DNA of 64,000 bases. Source: Streptomyces aurantiogriseus (GTDB lineage: Bacteria; Actinomycetota; Actinomycetes; Streptomycetales; Streptomycetaceae). Location of the stretch: assembly GCF_014649375.1 (NCBI RefSeq), contig NZ_BMSX01000010.1, forward strand, positions 124,001 to 188,000, read 5' to 3'. This document shows, one piece after another, positions 17,573 to 24,660 of the stretch (position 1 is its first letter; each line of letters begins with the position of its first letter). A program made the translations under genes and the position numbers. The notes beneath the pieces were generated by a model. It did not search any database and was not told where the DNA came from. It saw only the letters and a list, made by a program, of their open reading frames with translations.

Positions 17573-17974
17573 CCACGGCAGCCTGGACCACTGGCCGCCG
17601 CACAGTGGAAAGTGAAGGCGGACGTGTACCGGGAGTTCCTCACCCCCGACGACGAAGAGGTCTACGAGTCCATCGGCGAATGGCCGGATTCTGACGAGAG
17701 TGGCGCACGCGTTCTCACCCTGCACGACGATTCCGGACAATCGCTCATTTTTGCCTACGATGCGCTGCCAAGGTCAGTGAGGATCCACTGGGTGAACGAT
17801 CAGGGAATCGAGATACTGGATTTCTTCCGCGAAAGCGCAACACGCCTTTCCTTCACCTCAGGGCAGTCAACCAAGCACATTTCCGTCGAATTCAGCACGG
17901 TCGAGTGCACGGGGACCATGGAGATTCAGGTGACGCCCCACCTGTCGGTACGCGACCGCCTCCTGTTCCCATAA
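17553..17974 (+). pseudogene. Second immunity-like gene, apparently frameshifted
   Basis: ATG 17553 with GAGG five bases upstream opens a frame that stops after 20 codons at 17613-17615. A different frame runs from about 17590 to TAA 17974 and encodes a 120-residue acidic protein (KADVYREFLTPDDEEVYESIG and onward). GTG 17612 overlaps the early stop as GTGA, so reinitiation could yield the shorter protein. Otherwise one base has been gained or lost near 17600. Base use is AT-richer than in the flanking core genes. It is an immunity-family relic or a short functional gene; no family was recognised. Confidence 0.5.
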
Positions 17975-18112
17975 GGAAGCGCTCACCCGCCCCGCAGTGG
18001 GCAACACGCCTTGGCGACCGCGGGCAAGCCGGCCGGTGCCATCGCGCATGAAGCGGGGGAGAGCGATCTGACTCATGCCGCCACCCCGCTCCTGAGTAAG
18101 GCGCCCAAGAGC
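17975..18112 (+). other. Decayed coding remnant before repeat copy B
   Basis: A frame running through this stretch ends in HAATPLLSKAPKS and joins in frame to the VVHEF stop inside repeat copy B. It has no start codon or ribosome-binding site. It looks like the 3' end of a lost gene of the same toxin/immunity array. Confidence 0.4.
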
Positions 18113-18156
18113 GTGGTGCACGAATTCTGAGGCCCGATGAGCCTCACGAGCGTCAT
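18113..18156 (+). repeat. 44-bp gene-junction repeat, copy B
   Basis: Second copy of the junction at 17529-17572, 584 bp downstream. The reading frame entering it again ends VVHEF then TGA, and the ATG of a following gene is preserved (18137), but the frame beyond runs antisense into the methyltransferase gene and is not a credible protein. This marks the right edge of the toxin locus. Confidence 0.75.
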
Positions 18157-18212
18157 TTCAACGCCAGGACATCGCCCTGACGCACATCGTGCACACCTAT
18201 CAAAGTCGCAGG

Positions 18213-19556
18213 TCAGCGACCTTTTTCGGTGGGTTCGAGGATGGCCACGCACTCCACGTGATGCGTCATCGGAAACAGATCGAACGCCCGCAACGTCCGC
18301 ACCCGGTACCCCCCGTCCCGGAAGTACCCCAGGTCCCGCGCCAACGCCGCCGGATCGCATGCCACGTACGCGATCCTCCGCGCTCCCAGCGAGGTCAGGT
18401 GCTCCACCGTCTTCCGCCCGGCCCCCGCGCGCGGCGGGTCCAGGACGATGAGGTCGACCTCGGTGATGCCGGTGCGCGGCAGCACGCTCTCGACCTTGCC
18501 CTGTTCGATGCGTACGCGGTCGAAGCCCGCGAGGTTGTGCCGGGCGTCCTCGACGGCGCGCTTGCCGGACTCGATGCCGAGCACCGCGCCCTTCTCGCCG
18601 AGCCGGTCGGCCAGCGCGCCCGCGAAGAGGCCGACCCCGCAGTACAGGTCGAGCGCCGTCTCGCCCTTGCGGGGCAGCAGGCCCTGCATCACCGCGGTCA
18701 CCAGGGTGTCCGCGGCCTTCGGGTGGACCTGCCAGAAGCCGCCGCTGCCGACGCGGTACGTACGGCCGTCCGCGCGCTCGCGGACGAAGGGGCGGCCGTG
18801 GACACGGTGCACGCCCCCGTCCTTCTCCCCCACCCGCATCACGGAGACCGGCCGGTCCAGCTCGACGATCGGCAGCCGCGCGCCCGGCCGGGGAGTGAGG
18901 ATCACCTGGCGGTCCTGCGAACCCGTCGCCGCGATCGCCTCGACCGAGGCCATACCGCTCCAGTCCCGCTTCTCGACGCCCAGTTCGCTGACGCCCTCCA
19001 CGGCGATCATGCAGTGGTCGATCGGCTCGACCTCGTGGGAGCGGTGCCGGCGCAGGCCGGCCCGGCCCGTCTCGGCGTCCACCGCGTACTGCACGCGCGT
19101 CCGCCACTGCGGCACCTGGCCCGCCGGCAGCTTGTCGCCCTCGGCGGGCATCACCGTGCCGTCCCAGCCGGCCTCCTCGGGCGTGAGGCCCGCGAGCCGC
19201 TGGAGCTGCTCGGCGATCACCTCGCCCTTCATCCGGCGCTGGGCGCCCGGCTTGGCATGCTGCCAGTCGCAGCCGCCGCAGCGGCCGGGGCCGGAGAACG
19301 GGCAGGGCGCCTCGACCCGGTCCTTGGAGGCCGAGAGGATCTCCACCGCGTCCGCGCGCAGGAACCGCGCGCCCTCCTCGCCCTCGGTCACCCGGGCCAC
19401 GGCCCGCTCGCCGGGCAGCGCGTGCCGGACGAACAGCACCTGGCCCGAGTCCGTACGGGCGATGCAGTGGCCGCCGTGGGCGACGGGGCCGACCTCGACC
19501 TCGTACTCCTCGCCCACCAGCGACCCCACCTGCGACTTCTTCGGTTCTGCCTGCAT
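18213..19556 (-). CDS. TrmA/RlmD-family RNA (uracil-5-)-methyltransferase
   Basis: 447 aa. N-terminal TRAM-type RNA-binding domain (about 8-70), then a cysteine cluster CPFSGPGRCGGC near 90 consistent with the family's [4Fe-4S] site. The C-terminal SAM-dependent methyltransferase domain has LDLYCGVGLFAG (SAM), DPPRAG and ACDPAALARDL, which holds part of the catalytic site. The family makes 5-methyluridine in tRNA or 23S rRNA; which substrate applies cannot be decided here. ATG 19556 (MQAEPKK) is preferred. In Mycobacterium this gene also sits beside an APC permease and the TrkA pair. Confidence 0.9.
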   Translation of the reverse strand: MQAEPKKSQVGSLVGEEYEVEVGPVAHGGHCIARTDSGQVLFVRHALPGERAVARVTEGEEGARFLRADAVEILSASKDRVEAPCPFSGPGRCGGCDWQHAKPGAQRRMKGEVIAEQLQRLAGLTPEEAGWDGTVMPAEGDKLPAGQVPQWRTRVQYAVDAETGRAGLRRHRSHEVEPIDHCMIAVEGVSELGVEKRDWSGMASVEAIAATGSQDRQVILTPRPGARLPIVELDRPVSVMRVGEKDGGVHRVHGRPFVRERADGRTYRVGSGGFWQVHPKAADTLVTAVMQGLLPRKGETALDLYCGVGLFAGALADRLGEKGAVLGIESGKRAVEDARHNLAGFDRVRIEQGKVESVLPRTGITEVDLIVLDPPRAGAGRKTVEHLTSLGARRIAYVACDPAALARDLGYFRDGGYRVRTLRAFDLFPMTHHVECVAILEPTEKGR

Positions 19557-19662
19557 GGCGGGGTGACTCCACAACGTCGAACGAGGAACGGCCGGACAAC
19601 AGCCCACCAGTCTACGTGGCTGTCGTCCGGCCGTTCACCACGAGCCGGTGCGGCGACGGCGG

Positions 19663-21741
19663 TCAGTCCTGCGGGCTCGACGTGCCCGAGGCGCCCGAGC
19701 CCGACGGTTCCTTGGGCCGGCCCTGCTCCGCGGGACCGCGTCGCACCGAGCCCGGAGCGTTCCACTCCTGCCGCTTGCGCGCCCGCTTCTTCGCCACCTC
19801 GGAGGACTGCAGCTGGTACGGCACCGAGGTCACCATCACGCCCGGCGTGAACAGAAGCCGGCCCTTCAGCCTGAGCGCGCTCTGGTTGTGCAGCAGATGC
19901 TCGTACCAGTGGCCGACCACGTACTCGGGGATGATCACCGACACCGCGTCGCGCGGCGACTCCCGGCGCAGGCTCTTGACGTACTCGATGACCGGCCGTG
20001 TGACCTCGCGGTACGGCGAGTCGAGGACCTTCAGCGGGACCTCGATGCCGCGCCGCTCCCACTCGTCGCGCAGCGCCTTCGTCTCGGCCGGGTCGACGTT
20101 GACGGTGAGCGCCTCCAGGGTGTCGGAGCGCATCAGCTTGGCGTAGGCCAGGGCGCGCAGCGTCGGGCGGTGGATCTTGGAGATCAGCAGCACCGAGTGC
20201 ACGCGTGAGGGGCGGACGCTGTCGTCGCTGGGGCCCTCGGGTGCGGCGAGTTCCGCGGAGACGCCGTCGTAGTGGCGACGGATGGCGGTCATCGTCCCGT
20301 AGAAGATCACCATGCCGAGCAGGGCGACCCACGCGCCGTGGGTGAACTTCGTGACGAGGACGACGACCAGGACCAGGCCGGTGAAGAAGGCGCCGAAGGT
20401 GTTGATCGCGCGGGAGCGGATCATGCGGCGGCGCTGGGCGGGATCCGTCTCGCTCGCGAGGTGGCGGTTCCAGTGGCGGACCATGCCGGTCTGGCTGAGG
20501 GTGAACGACACGAACACGCCGACGATGTACAGCTGGATCAGACGCGTGGAGTCGGCGCCGTACAGGACGATCAGCAGGGTCGCCGCACCGGCCAGGAGCA
20601 CGATGCCGTTGGAGAAGGCCAGGCGGTCGCCGCGGGTGTGCAGCTGGCGGGGCAGGTAGCGGTCCTGGGCGAGGATCGAGCCGAGGACGGGGAAGCCGTT
20701 GTAGGCGGTGTTGGCGGCGAGGAACAGCACCAGGGCCGTGGCCGCCGCGAGCACGATGAAGAGGAAGCTGCCCTTGCCGAACACGGCCTCGGCGACCTGG
20801 GTGATCACCGGGTTCTGGACGTAGTCGGAGCCGACGGCGACACCGTTCTTGAGCAGGTCGGCGGCCGGGTTCTCGGCCATGCGGACGTCGGTGACCAGGG
20901 CCAGGACGATGATGCCGCAGAACATGGTGACGGCCAGCAGGCCCATCATCGCGAGCGTGGTCGCCGCGTTCTTGGACTTGGGCTTGCGGAAGGCCGGCAC
21001 GCCGTTGGAGATCGCCTCGACGCCGGTGAGCGCGGCACAGCCGGAGGAGAAGGCGCGCAGCAGGAGGAAGAGCAGGGCGAAGCCGGCGAGCCCCTGGTGC
21101 TCGGCCTTGATCGTGTACTCCGCGGTCGGCGCCCGCATGGTCTCGTCCAGGACCAGCTCCCGGAACGCACCCCACGCGATCATGATGAAGACGCCCGCGA
21201 CGAACACGTACGTCGGGATCGCGAAGAGCTTGCCGGACTCCTTGACGCCGCGCAGGTTCATCAGCGTCAGCAGGACGACGACGGCGACCGCGCAGGCCAC
21301 CTTGTGCTCGACGACGAAGGGGATCGCGGAGCCGAGGTTCTCGATGCCGGAGGAGATGGAGACGGCGACGGTCAGGACGTAGTCGACGAGCAGCGCGCTG
21401 GCGACGGTGAGGCCGGCCTTGGGGCCGAGGTTGGTGGTGGCCACCTCGTAGTCACCGCCGCCGCTGGGGTAGGCGTGGACGTTCTGCCGGTAGGAGGCGA
21501 CCACCGTGAACATCAGCACGACGACCGCGACCGCGATCCACGGGCTGAAGTGGTAGGCCGACACACCCGCGATGGAGAGGACCAGCAACACCTCCCCGGG
21601 CGCGTAGGCCACGGAGGAGAGCGGGTCGGAGGCGAAGACGGGTAGGGCGATGCGCTTCGGCAGGAGCGTTTCTCCGAGCCGATCACTGCGCAGTGCGCGC
21701 CCGATCAGGATCCGTTTGGGCACGTCGGTCAGTTTGGACAC
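19663..21741 (-). CDS. APC-superfamily amino-acid/cation permease
   Basis: 692 aa with about 12 membrane helices in the first 470 residues (for example FASDPLSSVAYAPGE near the first helix, typical of this APC group). A long cytoplasmic C-terminal domain follows, with a low-complexity tail. GTG 21741 (VSKLTDVPKR) is chosen. It lacks a Shine-Dalgarno, but TACGAT lies about eight bases upstream, consistent with leaderless translation; GTG 21780 is an alternative. In other actinobacteria this permease is divergent from two TrkA proteins. Here those lie about 8 kb away. Substrate is unknown, and a potassium-linked role is possible from the synteny. Confidence 0.85.
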   Translation of the reverse strand: MSKLTDVPKRILIGRALRSDRLGETLLPKRIALPVFASDPLSSVAYAPGEVLLVLSIAGVSAYHFSPWIAVAVVVLMFTVVASYRQNVHAYPSGGGDYEVATTNLGPKAGLTVASALLVDYVLTVAVSISSGIENLGSAIPFVVEHKVACAVAVVVLLTLMNLRGVKESGKLFAIPTYVFVAGVFIMIAWGAFRELVLDETMRAPTAEYTIKAEHQGLAGFALLFLLLRAFSSGCAALTGVEAISNGVPAFRKPKSKNAATTLAMMGLLAVTMFCGIIVLALVTDVRMAENPAADLLKNGVAVGSDYVQNPVITQVAEAVFGKGSFLFIVLAAATALVLFLAANTAYNGFPVLGSILAQDRYLPRQLHTRGDRLAFSNGIVLLAGAATLLIVLYGADSTRLIQLYIVGVFVSFTLSQTGMVRHWNRHLASETDPAQRRRMIRSRAINTFGAFFTGLVLVVVLVTKFTHGAWVALLGMVIFYGTMTAIRRHYDGVSAELAAPEGPSDDSVRPSRVHSVLLISKIHRPTLRALAYAKLMRSDTLEALTVNVDPAETKALRDEWERRGIEVPLKVLDSPYREVTRPVIEYVKSLRRESPRDAVSVIIPEYVVGHWYEHLLHNQSALRLKGRLLFTPGVMVTSVPYQLQSSEVAKKRARKRQEWNAPGSVRRGPAEQGRPKEPSGSGASGTSSPQD

Positions 21742-21925
21742 AACAGAGCATCGTAGGCCTTCGAACAGGGGACCGCCCACCCTCCCCCTCGCTCGGCCGG
21801 CAGATGCCGTGCCGCGTCTGCCTCACGGGTGAATTCAGCCAGGGCGCGGCTGCGGAGTGCGAGGCGGAAGCGGTCGCCATGCCTATATGACAATCCCGCT
21901 CGCTGCCGTCCCCTGGGAGGTCCCC

Positions 21926-22021
21926 ATGCACTCGACCGCGGAGCTGATCGGCGCCGCCGGCACCCTTGTCGGCCTCGGCGTCCTCACTCTCCTCAGCTTC
22001 TGGAGCATCAGCCGTCGGTGA
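21926..22021 (+). CDS. 31-aa single-span membrane peptide
   Basis: ATG 21926 with GGGAGG five bases upstream (21915-21920). The product is 31 residues: a short N-terminus, one hydrophobic helix (GTLVGLGVLTLLSFW) and a basic end (SISRR), i.e. a small inner-membrane peptide. It stands alone between the permease gene and the quinone oxidoreductase gene. No function can be assigned. Confidence 0.6.
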   Translation: MHSTAELIGAAGTLVGLGVLTLLSFWSISRR

Positions 22022-22210
22022 GCCCGCCATCCGGCTCCGCCCCGGACCCGCCGTCCAGCATGCGCCGCCACAGAGCGGGGAAAGCCGGGCAGGGTCTTGG
22101 CCGTGGTCGCCACGTTCTCCACCTCGATGCCGGGGACCGCGGCAGGCCGGACTGGATGCGTTCCGGTGTGGCACCATGCCCGGCCGCGGCGCACGGGACA
22201 GTCTGGGGTC

Positions 22211-23197
22211 ATGCGTGCCGCCTACATCACAGAACTCGGGCCGGCGGACGGAATCCGCTACGGTGATCTGCCCGAGCCCCGCCCGGGACCGACCGACGTG
22301 CTGGTCGCGGTCGTGTGCACCACGGTCAATTCGGTCGACACCTTCGTCCGCTCAGGGGTCTTCCGCACCCCTGTCCCCCTTCCCCTGGCCGTCGGCCGTG
22401 ACCTCGTCGGCACCGTCGTCGAGGCTGGTCCGGGGGCGCCCGGCTTCCGCCCGGGAGACCTTGTGTGGTGCAACAGCCTCGGCCACGGCGGCCGTCAGGG
22501 CGCGGCCGCCGAGCGGGCGGTGGTCCCGGCCGACCGGCTCTACCACCTGCCGCCCGGAGTGGATCCGGAGCAGGCCGTCGCGGTGTTCCACCCCGCGGCG
22601 ACGGCCTATCTGGCCCTGTTCACCCATGCCCGCGTCCGGCTCGGTGAGACGGTGTTCGTGGCGGGCGCCGCCGGTAACGTCGGCAGCGCCCTGGTCACCC
22701 TGGCCGCGGAGGCGGGCGCCCGCGTGGTGGCCACCGCCTCCGCCGGTGACGCCGACTACGTCACGGAACTGGGCGCCGCCGCGACCCTCGACTACCGCGA
22801 CCCCGGCCTGGACAAGGCACTGCGTGCCGCCTGCCCCGGCGGGATCGACGTCTACGTGGACTCCTCCGGTACGAACGACCTTCCCCTGGCGGTGGAGCAG
22901 CTGGCGCCCCGTGGCCGGATCGTGCTGTTCGCGGGGGTCGCCGCTCGGCCCACGCTGCCCGTCGGACCGCTCTACATGAAGGACGCGTCGATCCTCGGGT
23001 TCGTCATCTCGCACGCCACGACCGACCAGCTCGCCGAGGCCGCCGTCGCCATCAACCGACTGCTGACGTCGGGCGGGCTCCGGCCGCGGCGCACCGAGCG
23101 CATTCCGCTGAGCGCGATGGCGGACGCGCATCTGCGCATGGAGAAGGCCGAGTTGCGCGGCAGGCGGCTGATCGTGCGCCCCGATCTGGACCGTTAG
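22211..23197 (+). CDS. Zinc-independent quinone oxidoreductase-like MDR protein
   Basis: 328 aa of the medium-chain dehydrogenase/reductase superfamily. A GroES-like N-terminal half (SVDTFVRSGVF, then a GRDLVGTV motif) is followed by a Rossmann domain with VAGAAGNVGSALVTLA, the NADPH motif of quinone oxidoreductases. The Cys/His ligands of zinc alcohol dehydrogenases are absent. Likely a cytosolic NADPH-dependent reductase. It stands alone, with no operon partner. ATG 22211 has no strong ribosome-binding site. Confidence 0.87.
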   Translation: MRAAYITELGPADGIRYGDLPEPRPGPTDVLVAVVCTTVNSVDTFVRSGVFRTPVPLPLAVGRDLVGTVVEAGPGAPGFRPGDLVWCNSLGHGGRQGAAAERAVVPADRLYHLPPGVDPEQAVAVFHPAATAYLALFTHARVRLGETVFVAGAAGNVGSALVTLAAEAGARVVATASAGDADYVTELGAAATLDYRDPGLDKALRAACPGGIDVYVDSSGTNDLPLAVEQLAPRGRIVLFAGVAARPTLPVGPLYMKDASILGFVISHATTDQLAEAAVAINRLLTSGGLRPRRTERIPLSAMADAHLRMEKAELRGRRLIVRPDLDR

Positions 23198-23253
23198 GAC
23201 ACCGCGTCCGCCGCACGGAAATCCGCCGGCGGAACAACGGAAGAAACAGCCGG

Positions 23254-23797
23254 AAGTCCCTGATCGCCTCGCTGGTCTTCCTGGGTCGCCTCCCGGTCCC
23301 GGCGCTGATCTGCGCGGTCCTGCCGGGCGCGGTCCTGCTGGGCGTGGCCCTGGCGGCGTGGATCCGCCGCAAGCCGGACGGCTTCATCCCCTCCGCCCTG
23401 CTGCGCTCCCCCGTGTTCCTGACCGTGAGCGGCATCGCGTGCGTCCTGTCGACCGCCTGCTTCGCGATCCTCTACACGGTGCCGAGGACCCTGGAGGACG
23501 ACGCGGGCTGGGCGACCTCCGACATCGGCCCTGGGGAGTCTCGTGGCCCTGCTGATCCGTTCCGCGGTGTCCTGGGCCATGGCCGCGTACGCCCACCGTC
23601 TGAGCCGCTCCGCCGTCCTCACGATCCTGCTGCCCCTGGGCGTCCTCGCCCCGGTGACCGCGGCCGTCGCCTCGGCGCCGGTGCTCCTGCTCGCCTCGGC
23701 CGGGGTGGCGGTGTTCGCGGCGACCTCCGCCCAGACCACCTTGTCGGTGGTGGCGGGCGGCGCGGCGCCGGGTCCGGGCCACCACCCGGCGCCCTGA
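23254..23797 (+). pseudogene. Decayed MFS transporter fragment
   Basis: Two frames read as parts of one major-facilitator protein. The first (about 23254-23530) holds LIASLVFLGRLPVP, VLPGAVLLGVALAAW and a segment ending GWATSDIG. After a frame change near 23530 the second continues LVALLIRSAVSWAMAAYAHR to TGA 23797. There is no start codon or ribosome-binding site, and the rest of the transporter is missing. It is a degraded remnant behind the oxidoreductase gene. Confidence 0.6.
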
Positions 23798-24318
23798 GAT
23801 GGTGGCCGGAGCACACCTCCGACACCACCGCCCCGCCGTGCCGCGCGTGCCGCCCGCCACAGGGGGCTCGGCAACGGTGGCCCGGCCACCACCTCCGGCC
23901 GGTCGAGAGGTGGCCGCCGTCTCTCCATCACCATCACCGGCGAGGGACGACTGCAGAAAAGTGAGCCGCAGTTGCCCCGAGCCGAGCAGAGCCGGATGAG
24001 CACCACTCTGTTCAGAGACACCGCTGCGGTCGAGCCCCCGCATCTGTCCCCCCGTGCAGGAGGAGGTGCTGCGGGAACTGTGCGCCGCGGTGTTCGACGC
24101 ACTGCCCCGGCGCGACCAGCGCCGCCGCGCCGAGGAGCACGTACGCGGGGAGGCGGGCCCCGCACACCCGGCAGGAGGCGGGCCCCGCACGCCCGGCGGG
24201 CGGCGGGGCGGCCGGCATGCGGTGCACGCCACTGGGCGGCGACCGACACGAACAGCCTCCCGATGCGTATTCAGCAGGGGCCCGTCCTGCGCCGGCATTC
24301 CTGAAATGGGGTATCCAC
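23798..24318. other. Gene-poor stretch with a possible transposase relic
   Basis: No intact gene. Around 24055-24150 (+) a short frame reads EEVLRELCAAVFDALPRRDQ, then RRRAEEHVRG. This resembles the N-terminal segment of IS701-type transposases (LPRxDQRR). It has no start and soon becomes low-complexity. Together with the MFS relic and the NarK remnant it marks this interval as rearranged DNA. Confidence 0.35.
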
Positions 24319-24660
24319 ATGAGCAGTCGCTCCTGGCGCGCACCGCGCAGGCTGTCCGGCTACGACCCGGAAGTGCCGGAGTTCTGGAACGGCCCAGGAC
24401 AGCGCATCGCCCGGCGCAACCTGCTGCTCTCGGTGCTGACCGAGCACATCGGCTTCCCGGTGTGGAGCCTCTGGTCGGTGCTCGTCCTGTTCATGTCCTC
24501 GAAGACCGGGCCGGCCTTCTCGGCGGGGGAGAAGTTCCTGTTCGTGGTCCTCGCCTGCTACGCGGCGTCCGCCCTCGTCGTCTGGGCCGAGTACCTGCGC
24601 CCCGGCCCGGCCGCAGGTGCGGCGACACGCGCACCGGAACGGGAGGCGGCCCATGTCTGA
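24319..24660 (+). CDS. NarK-type nitrate transporter remnant with internal deletion
   Basis: 113 aa. Residues 15-65 carry the N-terminal signature of bacterial nitrate/nitrite MFS transporters (FWNGPGQRIARRNLLLSVL, then EHIGFPVWSLWSVLVLFM). Instead of the other ten or so helices, the frame passes straight to what looks like the family's last helix (FVVLACYAASALVVWAEYLR) and a short tail. About 300-350 residues appear to be missing without a frameshift. The gene ends inside the start of the nitrate reductase gene (overlap 24653-24660), so it remains the first cistron of the nas operon. It is unlikely to transport, but may preserve translational coupling. Confidence 0.75.
   Translation: MSSRSWRAPRRLSGYDPEVPEFWNGPGQRIARRNLLLSVLTEHIGFPVWSLWSVLVLFMSSKTGPAFSAGEKFLFVVLACYAASALVVWAEYLRPGPAAGAATRAPEREAAHV

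Noticed and set aside
18137..18451. Plus-strand frame starting in repeat copy B
   Set aside because: It runs antisense through the methyltransferase gene and turns into Arg/Pro-rich sequence. Only the start is preserved from the duplication.
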